Notes under the pieces: generated by a model | Database searches by the model: none | Told to the model about the DNA's origin: nothing | What the model saw: only the letters and a program-made list of their open reading frames with translations | Origin: Numida meleagris | Lineage: Eukaryota > Chordata > Aves > Galliformes > Numididae | DNA length: 64,000 nt | NCBI RefSeq assembly: GCF_002078875.1 | Contig: NC_034410.1 | Span: 83,043,506-83,107,505 of the forward strand | Direction of reading: 5' to 3' | Part shown: positions 50,101 to 56,520 of the stretch, one piece after another | How the letters are laid out: each line of letters begins with the position of its first letter | Position numbering within the stretch: position 1 is the first letter of the stretch | Position numbers and translations under genes: made by a program

Positions 50101-52188
50101 ATCTTGGAATATACATTTGCTTAAAGAAAATTTCTTTCAAGCTACTTCTACTCTTGATTTTTTTCCCCATTTTTCGCTATAACGTTCACATTCCTTGGAA
50201 ATAAGTCCTCTTGCAGTATGAATTCTGTGTTCAGATAACTGCTGCATGACAGTTGTTGTCATCAGAACAGGAGCAGCCTTTACTCCCACCTGGGCTATCG
50301 TATCAAAGAAGGCCAAACTTTCAGCATTCTGTCTTTCTCCATTCACTTTTCGCTACTCATAGTGAAAACAATCTTGCCTACAAATGCAAAGCATACTTAC
50401 ATGTACACGAATATTAATATTCAATATTAGTTTAAAACATACATCCAAACATAGAGCTTTTGTAAATCACAGTCAAGTATCCCTAGCCCACAAACTAGCC
50501 CTGAAAAAATGCCAACATTTGTTTTGCACTGATACACTGAAGTTCTTTGTTCATAGATATGAAAACAAATTGTGTTGGCCATGAAAACAGAGTCATGCAC
50601 ACAAACTTCAGGAAGCTGAATTTTTCTGTTAATGTAAGCAGAACTCAAATGTAAGTTTTGAGCAGCTGGCTTCTAATCCTTTTCAGAGACAGATCCAATC
50701 AGAAAGTGGCAAAGCCTGCTCTGAGGCAGATCTCAAGGTTAGGGAATCCGGAAGGACAAGGGCCCTGACAGATGAGTGCAGGCTCCCCCAGTATCAGTAT
50801 GATAGCTCAGTATTCCAAAAACATCAATCTTCCTGAAACTGGTCCTTGTATTAACACAATGTACCTGGATAGCCATGCTCCTTACTTTTTTTTAAACAAA
50901 GGGTCCTGTACTACCTCAGGGCAGTTCAGCATTATAGCTGCAGTGAAGGAGTCCCTTCTGATCCTCGGATCAAGGAGATAATCAGCAGACACCCTGAGGG
51001 TACCTTCAAGGCAGGGAGCTACATCAGCTGAGTCCTGAGATTCTTAAGGGTTTTGATGATTGTTAGAACACGCTGCTCAAAGGATGAAATGAGAAGTTCA
51101 GGTGTGCAGTGTTAGATTTCAGTCCAAATGCTAAATCTAAAGCTGTGTAAACAATTGCTCACTGGGAAGAATATACTACTATGCAGGGATTTCAAAAAAG
51201 TTTTAATTCCTCATTTTTCAAGGGTCCTTGTGCATGAGGGGGCATTTAGGCTAGATCTATTCAAAACTGACAGATAAGGTAATCTTACAGAGCATGCTGG
51301 AAATGAACAATGAAAAGTTTCTATTCACATGCTGCTCCTTCTCTTATATACTTAGCCCTCAATATCCTCCTCCCCAGCGTTAGCTACTTCACATTATATT
51401 TATATAACAATGTCTGTATGTCTGTGAGTGCCTATATATATATTATTTTTATGCATACATACATGCACACACATATGCGTGTGAAAACATGTATATATGA
51501 GTATCTATATACAGGTATTAATATAAGTATATAGTGGATAAAATACATATTAAAATATTAGACTAATTCTGTATATATTGAAATGAAAACAATTAGAATT
51601 AGAATGAAAAATCACCTGTTTGGCAAGCAAATTCATTTTCTTTCAATAAATACCCAATAGATAAAGTTCAGAAATAAAATCAGTCTGCAAGAAGAACTAA
51701 TAACAGAGTCCCTTTTAAATACAAATTACTTATTCACAGCTGATAACAATCAGCATATCTGTTTCTTTGTTTTTCCTATATCACGCAGAAGACCTTTCAC
51801 CAGACACAACAGTCACGATGGAACTTCATGACACCTTAGGCTGTTGCTTCAGAGAAAATTAAAACATCACTTTATCAATCAATTTCACAACCAATAAATT
51901 TGGAATTTGAAATGACAAAGCTACATCTTCAATATCTTGTGGAAATCCCATACCTCCAGGTCCCATATTTGATCTTCAGCTTTCAAATGAATATAAATAG
52001 ATTTAAAACAAATACATAGTTTTCCAAACTTACATTGACTTTGAAGCTTTGTATTGAGCCATCCAAAAAGTGAACATTACAGGTTATCTCTGATCGGGTT
52101 TTCTCTTTTGGTAGTTCTGATGCTCGTATGTTATTTATCCTCCCACCTAAGGCTCGTAAACGGGAGTTCATAACTATTGCTGAATAAC
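4985..52188 (-). CDS. PTPN3: PTPN3 (PTPH1), N-terminal half: FERM domain and linker, 13 coding exons; 3' part outside the window
   Basis: PTPN3 is a cytosolic, membrane- and cytoskeleton-associated protein tyrosine phosphatase of the FERM-PDZ-PTP class. Thirteen minus-strand exons (listed separately) join in frame: 52171-52034, 43051-42944, 42813-42771, 41687-41609, 40121-40077, 39275-39223, 29851-29731, 25684-25597, 20178-20090, 14417-14354, 10017-9845, 7128-6994 and 5161-4985. They give 437 codons plus two bases without a stop, about half of the roughly 910-residue family length. The frame covers FERM lobes F1 (about residues 29-112), F2 (about 113-225) and F3 (about 226-312), then the FERM-adjacent region and a Ser/Pro-rich linker. 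The PDZ and catalytic domains (HCSAGIGRTG signature) are not in this window, so phosphatase activity is inferred from the family. PTPN4, the close paralogue, is excluded by the start sequence and the linker. All splice joins are conceptual. There is no frameshift, so I take the gene as intact. Confidence 0.96.
5424..5760 (-). mobile_element. CR1 LINE, 3'-end fragment (first of an abutting pair)
   Basis: It starts with a degraded inverted CR1 tail and contains the inverted 3' UTR blocks CCAGGGAGGGAGCATCCAC, GGGCAACGCATTCCAGAG and AAGAATTTCCTCCTAATATC. A second CR1 tail-like sequence follows directly at about 5761. Confidence 0.88.
5761..6895 (-). mobile_element. CR1 LINE, longer old copy reaching into the internal 3' region
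   Basis: It opens with a second degraded CR1 tail (TTTGGAAGGCACC...AAGTCATCTAGTGCA). It runs through the inverted 3' UTR (CTCCAGGCTAAAGAAGTGCA, CTCAGCCTCTC-type block) into the upstream CR1 region. Blocks there include CCCTTGCAGGACTCACCAC and a lineage-typical CAGACAGTATCAAAAGCCTCG. It is heavily diverged with many stops, so it is an old insertion. Confidence 0.8.
6994..7128 (-). CDS. PTPN3: PTPN3 coding exon 12 (residues 334-379, FERM-adjacent region with 14-3-3-type serine)
   Basis: 135 bases that complete a lysine and read [40 protein letters not shown] and VTPN, ending two bases into a tryptophan codon. The acceptor is TTTTATTTCCTTTCAG and the donor is GTAAAA. By counting from the ATG, the second serine of RSLS is residue 359, which matches the serine reported to mediate 14-3-3beta binding in mammalian PTPH1. 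The SPP and TP sites suggest proline-directed phosphorylation (inference). Confidence 0.95.
7910..7965. repeat. Degenerate ATATAACTAT repeat
   Basis: Several imperfect copies of a decamer-like unit (CATATAACTATCATATATAA, then CTATTATATAGTCATAACTA). Low-complexity intronic sequence just before the LTR remnant. Confidence 0.75.
7988..8137 (+). mobile_element. Avian endogenous retrovirus LTR remnant (3' end of LTR)
   Basis: The stretch TATCTCAACCCACAAGTT, a pyrimidine tract, CCCATCCCACTGGGAAGTGG, GAGTGAGCG and GTGTGGTGCTTAGCCACC ends in TAAACCACAACA. This is an ordering I recognise from the 3' part of bird ERV LTRs (U5 ending in CA). No gag, pol or env remnants flank it, so it is a degraded solo LTR fragment at most. 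It lies in an intron, antisense to PTPN3. Confidence 0.55.
8940..9015 (-). mobile_element. CR1 LINE, short 3' tail remnant
   Basis: About 70 bases matching the inverted CR1 end: AGAATTATAGAATATAATGA, then GAAGGGACCT and GAGTCCAACTCCTGACATCA. Truncated after the tail block. Confidence 0.75.
9845..10017 (-). CDS. PTPN3: PTPN3 coding exon 11 (residues 277-334, end of FERM F3 and start of the FERM-adjacent region)
   Basis: 173 bases reading [20 protein letters not shown] then [20 protein letters not shown] and [17 protein letters not shown], ending two bases into a lysine codon. The acceptor is TTTCTTACTGTTACAG and the donor is GTAAGT. The LWK-x-C-V-E-H-H-x-FF helix is the classical last FERM helix. 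A run of nine A's (plus-strand T's at 9888-9896) lies inside the EKKI codons. Confidence 0.95.
10018..14353 (-). other. PTPN3: PTPN3 intron between coding exons 10 and 11
   Basis: An intron of 4336 bases. It contains a GC-richer, LTR-like segment (about 11600-11835). It also contains a 115-codon minus-strand open frame with a hydrophobic stretch (10852-10505), of unknown meaning. No other gene evidence is seen. Confidence 0.8.
11600..11835 (+). other. GC-richer promoter-like segment, possible solo LTR
   Basis: This stretch is clearly less AT-rich than its surroundings. On the plus strand it contains a CCAAT box (about 11654) and a TATA-like ATTTAAG about 100 bases further on (11755). It starts near a TG (TGTAGGGTTAG). 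That arrangement suits an LTR U3 region, but I do not recognise the family and did not find the matching end. It could also be a conserved intronic element. Confidence 0.3.
14354..14417 (-). CDS. PTPN3: PTPN3 coding exon 10 (residues 255-276, FERM F3)
   Basis: 64 bases that complete the tryptophan and read [21 protein letters not shown], phase 0 at its end. The acceptor is TGCCTTTCTCTTTTAG and the donor is GTAAGT. The pattern W-x-x-I-x-K-I-S-F-K-x-K-x-F is typical of FERM F3 and gives this lobe a strongly basic face. Confidence 0.94.
14418..20089 (-). other. PTPN3: PTPN3 intron between coding exons 9 and 10
   Basis: An intron of 5672 bases, unremarkable AT-rich sequence apart from the deleted mariner-type transposon at about 18074-18590. 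The open frames at 15467-15763 (plus) and 15711-15499 (minus) overlap on opposite strands with no splice or family support. Confidence 0.8.
18074..18590 (-). mobile_element. Internally deleted mariner/Tc1-type DNA transposon (Galluhop-like)
   Basis: The ends form imperfect terminal inverted repeats: the left end reads GTCGCTTTAAAAGTAA, and the reverse complement of the right end reads ACTGCCCCGAAAGTAA. A TA lies at the left boundary, while a clean TA at the right was not found. The minus strand retains two separated pieces of a mariner transposase. An N-terminal DNA-binding stretch (about 18390-18280) recalls the CATTGA-CGTTCATCGACACTTGCTGAATG region (H-R-x-L-L-N-V). A C-terminal stretch (about 18250-18150) reads W-x-K-C-x-x-x-x-G-G-x-x-V-like. 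The catalytic D..D..D middle is missing, so it is a non-autonomous, inactive copy. Confidence 0.78.
20090..20178 (-). CDS. PTPN3: PTPN3 coding exon 9 (residues 226-255, FERM F3)
   Basis: 89 bases reading [20 protein letters not shown] then KLICTSFYP, ending two bases into a tryptophan codon. The acceptor is CTTTTCTGTTGCAG and the donor is GTAAAT. This begins the PH/PTB-like F3 lobe: G-I-x-x-x-G-I-x-V-Y is the first beta hairpin. Confidence 0.95.
21875..22092 (-). mobile_element. CR1 LINE, 3'-end fragment
   Basis: Inverted CR1 tail (AGAATCACAGAAAATCCCAA, GTTGGAAGGGGCCCATAAGG) followed by GTTGTCCAAACGCTCCTTGA, GCCCACTGCCCTGGGGAGCC and CCACCCTCTGATGAAGAACC. It resembles the 56250-56520 copy, so both probably belong to one CR1 subfamily. 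Confidence 0.92.
24665..24903 (-). mobile_element. CR1 LINE, 3'-end fragment
   Basis: Inverted tail ATCATAGAATCACCAAGGTT, then GATCATCTAGTCCAACCGTC, then CCTGGGCAGCCTGTTCCAGT and CTCACCACTCCTTCTGAGAA. It ends abruptly at about 24900, as 5'-truncated LINEs do. Confidence 0.93.
25597..25684 (-). CDS. PTPN3: PTPN3 coding exon 8 (residues 196-225, end of FERM F2)
   Basis: 88 bases that complete a serine and read [20 protein letters not shown] then YGVELHSGR. The acceptor is CTTTTTCCTCTTTCAG. The donor chosen is GTATGT (25596-25591), because only it ends in phase 0 and joins DLHNLDL in the next exon. A competing GTAGAG lies four bases upstream in the exon and would shift the frame. The A-E-x4-Y-x4-R-T-L-x3-G-V pattern is the FERM signature around the F2-F3 border. 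Confidence 0.95.
29378..29432. repeat. Short imperfect tandem repeat
   Basis: The unit TGTAGGATTTCAGGTCAAA recurs as TGTAGGATCAA and TGTAAGATTTCAGGGTCAAA, giving two full and one partial copy. Local tandem duplication in an intron. Confidence 0.75.
29672..29689. repeat. Poly-T, 18 bases
   Basis: A homopolymer run on the plus strand, so poly-A on the gene strand, about 40 bases downstream of the coding exon 7 donor. Confidence 0.95.
29731..29851 (-). CDS. PTPN3: PTPN3 coding exon 7 (residues 156-196, FERM F2)
   Basis: 121 bases that complete the serine and continue [20 protein letters not shown], then [19 protein letters not shown], ending two bases into a codon. The acceptor is TGTTTTCCAACAG and the donor is GTAACA. 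The GDYD and H-x-G-Y-L motifs, and the F/I-P-Q segment that follows, are diagnostic of FERM F2. No stop or gap is seen. Confidence 0.96.
31165..31290 (-). mobile_element. CR1 LINE, short 3'-end fragment
   Basis: About 120 bases of inverted CR1 end: AATCATAGAATAGAATTAGC, GGTTGGAAAAGACCTACAAG, ATCATCCAGTCCAACCATCC, CTAAACCATGTCTCTCAACA. A T-run follows. Confidence 0.9.
34497..35514 (+). mobile_element. CR1 LINE, 1-kb 3' segment with broken reverse-transcriptase end (antisense to PTPN3)
   Basis: The longest sense-readable repeat in the window. Near its 5' end it encodes the CR1 reverse-transcriptase block [20 protein letters not shown] (about 34527-34590). A frame change then precedes [10 protein letters not shown], the catalytic aspartate region (normally FADD-like). 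The element next reads through the typical end of CR1 ORF2 with further stops and frameshifts. It then has the 3' UTR (TTGGATATCAGGAAAAACTT, GTGGTTGGACTTGATGATCT) and ends at 35495-35514 with degenerate 8-bp ATTCTATG-type terminal repeats. It is 5'-truncated and cannot be active. Confidence 0.95.
39223..39275 (-). CDS. PTPN3: PTPN3 coding exon 6 (residues 138-156, FERM F2)
   Basis: A 53-base exon reading [17 protein letters not shown], ending one base into a serine codon. The acceptor is CTCCCTTTCCAG and the donor is GTAAGT. The segment A-x-LASYA-x-Q is the conserved F2 helix of FERM proteins. A 9.4-kb intron follows. Confidence 0.95.
40077..40121 (-). CDS. PTPN3: PTPN3 coding exon 5 (residues 123-138)
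   Basis: A 45-base exon reading [14 protein letters not shown] between a split arginine on each side. The acceptor is ATTTTGTAG and the donor is GTAATA. The motif LFFLQLKxDI-x-EGR is the first helix of the FERM F2 lobe (FERM signature: yFLQlr-DI--G-L). Confidence 0.95.
40655..40925 (-). mobile_element. CR1 LINE, 3'-end fragment
   Basis: Inverted CR1 tail (TCATAGAATCGTAGAATGGT, TTGGGTTGGAAGGGACCTTT) followed by CCATCCAGCCTGGCCCTGAA, CCAGGGAGGGTGCATCCAC and GAAGAATTTCTTCCTGATAT. It ends with CCCCTCATCCTGTCGC. Confidence 0.94.
41609..41687 (-). CDS. PTPN3: PTPN3 coding exon 4 (residues 97-123)
   Basis: 79 bases that complete the split glycine and read [20 protein letters not shown] then QQEQT, ending two bases into an arginine codon. 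The acceptor is AAATATTTTAG and the donor is GTAATG. It carries the F1-to-F2 junction: a hydrophobic strand FRVRFF followed by the DP turn found in many FERM proteins. Confidence 0.95.
42771..42813 (-). CDS. PTPN3: PTPN3 coding exon 3 (residues 83-97)
   Basis: A 43-base exon encoding [14 protein letters not shown] plus the first base of a glycine codon. The acceptor is TTTCATTTCACAG and the donor is GTAAGA. The WL-x3-K-x-I-x-KQ pattern is the usual end of the FERM F1 core. Only 130 bases of intron separate it from coding exon 2. Confidence 0.94.
42814..42943 (-). other. PTPN3: 130-bp PTPN3 intron between coding exons 2 and 3, containing a dinucleotide tract
   Basis: The shortest intron in the window. 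More than a third of it is an alternating TA/TG/CA tract (42876-42923) located between the exon 2 donor and the exon 3 branch-point/acceptor region. Confidence 0.9.
42876..42923. repeat. Alternating TA/TG/CA dinucleotide tract
   Basis: A near-perfect alternation of purine and pyrimidine (ATATGCATGTGTATGTATAT, then ATACACGTACATATACATAC and ACACACA), partly self-complementary. It occupies the middle of the 130-bp intron between coding exons 2 and 3. Confidence 0.9.
42944..43051 (-). CDS. PTPN3: PTPN3 coding exon 2 (residues 47-82, FERM F1)
   Basis: The acceptor is TTTCTTGTTTTCAG and the donor is GTAAGT at 42943-42938. The exon is 36 codons, phase 0 at both ends, running from [10 protein letters not shown] to TSVDSP, with the FERM-typical core [12 protein letters not shown] tract of alternating purine-pyrimidine repeats starts about 20 bases beyond the donor. 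Confidence 0.95.
48586..48600. repeat. Poly-A, about 15 bases, followed by CAACAACA
   Basis: A simple A-rich run in the intron between coding exons 1 and 2. No retrosequence body was recognised next to it. Confidence 0.9.
51390..51540. repeat. AT/CA-rich low-complexity tract
   Basis: Interspersed TATATA, CATACATACATGCACACA and GTGTG blocks over about 150 bases. A degenerate microsatellite region about 500 bases downstream of the start-codon exon. Confidence 0.8.
52034..52188 (-). CDS. PTPN3: PTPN3 coding exon 1 (start codon, residues 1-46)
   Basis: The ATG is at 52171, with G at -3. The peptide begins [20 protein letters not shown] and ends FKVN in phase 0 at a GTAAGT donor (52033-52028). 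An acceptor (TATAG) at 52193-52189 leaves 17 bases of 5' UTR in this exon. A second AG lies nine bases further in, so the UTR length could vary by nine bases without touching the ATG. The exon encodes the N-terminal extension and the first strand of FERM lobe F1. Upstream UTR exon(s) were not found. Confidence 0.96.
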
Positions 52189-54974
52189 CTATAAAACAAA
52201 AAATACATTAAATAACAGTTCTTACAATTCACTTATGTTTCATCAACAGTCTTCAGAGAAACCCACAACAACATAAAGGCCTTATTACAATCCAAGTACT
52301 TAACAGTAAAAAATGCTTCATATACAAGAAAATGAATTGTAAAAATAGCAGGTTCTAAACCAAAACATAAATAAGCACTGAAGCTTCCATGCTCCAAATC
52401 TAACATGCTTAACAGAATCGTAAGTAATTACTGCAATGTATACTTAAGCTAGGCCTGGGCCATTGCCTTAGTTTGAATACAGACAAACAAAAAAACAAAA
52501 AGCAAGTCAATATTTTACAGCCTACCATACATAAATTCATGAAGCTAGAAATCTACATCCGAGAAAAACAACCCACAAAAATATTTTTTCAAATTTTCCT
52601 TGGGAAAATCTTCAACAATACAATCTCTGAAAACAAGTGTTTCCAAAAACACAAGAAATATATAAATATATATAAAATAATTAAAAATATACTATTCACC
52701 AAAATAAGAGCTAAATTAAACCCAGTCAAGCCTGCAAACATTTCAAGCCTCTCTTCACTAGATCAATTTACCAATTAACATCACAACATATAAAGCCAGC
52801 TGGCAAGCGAAGCTGAGGATAGTTTTCCAGGTTAGTTACCATACCAATTACCGAATCATACCTCACTTATTAGAGGCTAGCTACAAAAAGATTTGCATAA
52901 TGTGAGTGTTTCCTAGACAGCTGGCCAAGCCAGACAGGAGCAAGGTCAGGCCTATTTTGGAATCTACCCCACTCCTCTGCCTGACTTTAAAACATAGCTG
53001 TTTTTTGTTAAAACAGCTAAAGAAACTGAGTTTTTCAAAATAAAATTCCTTAAAATTCTGAAACATCTTACCTACTCCCCTTATCCCAGTAAAAAAAACA
53101 CACGTGAAATGCATGAAGAGCCATGAGATACAATTAGAGTACTAACGACAACAAAAAGCAATGCAGGGAATGGTCAGAAATGGTCAGTCAATTCATAGTT
53201 TGTTACTTTCTAAAATTGAAACTATTTTTAAATTGCTAGGACTGATCCATTTAGCCAGCCCATTGCCTTTTTTTTTTTCTCCCTGGAAAATCAACAGCAT
53301 TTTTTCCCTACTCTTTTCCAAACACACTATCTTCTGTTTCTTTAAGGAAGGAAAAAAGAGGTGATCTCTAGGTAAATTCTGAACAGTATCTCCATATAAA
53401 GCATTACATACTTCTATTACTTTGAAGTTGTTCTTGATTTATAATCCGCATTTAAGCATAGTACATTATTATCATTTTTTTTTTACTCAGAAAATGGTAG
53501 GTCTTATTCAAGGAATGGCTGTTGCTGAAAAAAAAAAAACACAGTTACCTATCTATCAAGGGCATCCAAAGAGATGAAGACGTTAAGACTGTATATGTTT
53601 CTAACAGCAACATTTTCAACTATTTATTCATCACTGGGTTCCTCTTTTGCCAAAAAGCCAGGTAACCACATGAATTATACTGCAGTCTTTTCTCCCTCCC
53701 TCAGAGGTCAAAAACATTTCATTGCAGGAAGGTACCTCTACCTGCTAGGCCATGGATAGGCAAGAGGAGAAAATTATTTCCTGAGGTCAACCATAAGATG
53801 AGGAAGCAGCTTCTTCTAGCCCAGTGCAAACCTTGGTCAGCTGGCAGAGGGGCAACCTCATGCTCTGCCCTTCAGGGCACAGCCTGCACCGTGAATACTT
53901 GCGCTCCCTCAAACTTATATGCTCACCCACTCTTGTGAAAATTCCATTTGACTCTCTCGCTTCTCTACATTTGTATTAACCTCTATACAAAATTCAGCCA
54001 CTGTTCCCACTTTCTGCAACATACTCCCTAAATTCAATTCCAGGTTTCTGTTGAATACTAGCAAGAGATGACTGGAACTTCATGTTAAAGCTGTTTGCAA
54101 TAAGAACAAAGTTCCATTTGGAAGGTTTTCACAAATTTTTAATTTTTGATTAAACAGTGTTTTTTAATGCTACCAAAGAGAACGTCTTCATCTTCAGAAT
54201 TTCCATGGCTCTCCTTCAACAAGTCAGACCTACTCTTTTCCATGCCACAGACCTGTTAATCTGTCTCCCAGCTCCCGGGGAAGGTGCTTGGACACCCCTT
54301 TTGGCAATTTACCACAAGAAAATTAAACCTTCTAGAGTGACTGATTTGCATGGAATTCACTAAAAATTTAGGATTCCTTCTTTTTTTTTTCCTCCTCCAA
54401 TAATTTGATGTAAAGTGACATCACTAACACAGTTGGAGCTCCCAGACTGTGCCTACAGCATGCAGAGATCCTTGGCCATCCTTGACAGAGCCAGCCGAGC
54501 ACAGCAGCCCAGCCAAGAGCAGGATAAGTGGCTGAGTGTTTGGACACCGCAGCCATCAGCCAAGCTGGAGCTCAAAGGGCCTAAACAAGGCCCACCAATC
54601 TGCCAGCAGCTGGGCACTCAGAGTACAGAAAGCTGGCCTCTACTTGCTAGCTCCCTGTCCTTCAAAGTTCTCCTGTACAAGAGCTACAAAATCCCAAATG
54701 AGCTGTTTTACAGGGATCATGCTGCAGGCACCGCTATGAGTCACTGTGTGTGTTAGAGCTCAGAGTGCCGCTCTAAGTCAAGAACAGCACAACTCTCCGA
54801 GTCCCTAGCACGAAGGAGAAAAAGAAAACAGAAGATATGAGAATCTTAAGTTACTAGCACAGGCTCTTCTACTTTTCTTCCATACAGGAACTGTTTTAAA
54901 AGCAGAATGTAAAGAAATAAAACAGGCCTAGATTACAGAAATGCTCGACTTATCAACCCCAATGCAACATTAAG

Positions 54975-55131
54975 TGATGGAGAAGCTGTGGGGGTGCTGT
55001 CCCTGGAGGTGATCAGGGCCAGACTGGATGGGGCCCTGGGCAGAGGGCAGCAACTCTACCCACAACAGGGAGTTCAAACTTTATAGTCTTTAAGGACCCT
55101 TTCAACCCAAGCTATTCTGTGATTCTATGAA
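54975..55131 (+). mobile_element. CR1 LINE, short 3'-end fragment (antisense to PTPN3)
   Basis: Sense CR1 3' UTR: GGTGATCAGGGCCAGACTGG, then TTTAAGGACCCTTTCAACCC and AAGCTATTCTGTGATTCTAT. It ends with the CR1 terminal octamer repeats. Confidence 0.9.
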
Positions 55132-56249
55132 CAATGCAGCTGCTTTGGGACAGGGAAGGGGTCTCTGTGCTGAGGGACAAAAGCAGCCCTGCTCTGAACA
55201 TCTGCAGACAGCACCCAGCCCCAAGCAGCTAGGGGCAGCCATCACACAGAAATCCTGGCTTCCCTTTTGTAGCTTCTGTGGGATGCCATTTTCCAAAAAA
55301 ATGGGAACAAAACAAGATACATTTGAACATTACCAATAAGTGAATAGTTTAACATGTATATACCTCTTCCTAAAATAAACACAAATTCAGGAAGTTCAGT
55401 AATAATTAAAAAAACAGAAATCAAAACCAAAACAACTCCAAACACAGTTATTTTCACACTGAAGTATAAAACCAAACACGTGGAACTCCATCCCATAATC
55501 AAATTGTGCAATAAGCTCACAGGAACAAAAAGCTTAACAACAGAAAGAGGTTAATGTTTTCCAAGTGCATTAAATGCATTTCTGAACAAGTTCGGTTATG
55601 CGTGGCTTCCCCAGGAATTAAGCTGCAGTCAAGCAGAACAAAAATAATGTGTTTTCCTTCACTTTTGTATTGAAGACTGACTTTTTAAACAGGCCTTTTC
55701 CATGCCAGCTTTTCATATCTTTACAACTCACTTAGGAACTACTGGTAAAGAAACTTACGACCCAATTCTCTGCATAACTACCTTTAGCATGTTTGCTACC
55801 AAGGAATTAAATCAAGAATAGCTTTTCTGCTTATATACTTCAGGACCTTCTACACAGAATCACGCAACACAACTATAAACAGCTGAAAAATACAATAATC
55901 ATCTTCCATTATCACTAAATTGTTAGGTAAATGGATAGTATTTCTACTCCTGCAACAGTATGCACTCTTTTTTCTCCCAAGAACGAGACTACTGTCCTCC
56001 AAGCATTCTTAGATTTTCTTTGTATTCATGACTGAAAATCCATGGTTCTGTTGGTCTACTGAAAATGGTCAGTACTACAGAGTGTGGGAATGTCATTTAT
56101 GAAGAGCTAGCACTACTCATCCACTTCCATTATCTAAGTAACCTCAACTGACAATAGAGTATTTTAATGACTAAGTCTTGTACAACCTTTCAGTAAGGGC
56201 TGCATTTTATGGCTACCTGTTGCTTTATTTAAAACATACAAAATAAAGT

Positions 56250-56520
56250 CATAGAATATCCTGAGCTGAAGACACCCACAAGGATTATTGAGTTCAACTC
56301 CTGACTCCACACAGGGTGACCCAAAACCCAAACCTTATGTCTGAGAGTGTTGTCCAGATGCTCCTTGATCTCCAGCAGTTTGGTGCCATAACCACTGCAC
56401 TGGGGAGCCTGTTTCATGCTCACCACCTCTAGTGCAGAACCTTTTCCAAACACCCAACCTCCACATCTCTCCACTGAACAAGAGATATCCCCACTCCACT
56501 TTGTACACCCTGAACTTCAG
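56250..56520 (-). mobile_element. CR1 LINE, 3'-end fragment
   Basis: Inverted CR1 tail (GTCATAGAATATCCTGAGCT, GAGTTCAACTCCTGACTCCA), then GTTGTCCAGATGCTCCTTGA and CTGCACTGGGGAGCCTGTTT. It is close in arrangement to the 21875-22092 copy. Confidence 0.9.

Larger units (their letters stand above)
43052..52033 (-). other. PTPN3: PTPN3 intron between coding exons 1 and 2
   Basis: An intron of 8982 bases. No CR1 was recognised in it, which is unusual for this window. It holds a 15-base poly-A (48586-48600), an AT/CA-rich low-complexity tract (51390-51540), a three-fold CAAAACTT repeat near 49941, and a coding-like minus-strand open frame (50352-50137). Minus-strand frames at 46458-46225, 46180-45926 and 45773-45570 are unexplained but show no family. 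Confidence 0.75.

Noticed and set aside
4985..52188. PTPN4 instead of PTPN3
   Set aside because: The two paralogues share the FERM fold, but the start [16 protein letters not shown] and the linker [16 protein letters not shown] fit PTPN3. PTPN4 differs at both.
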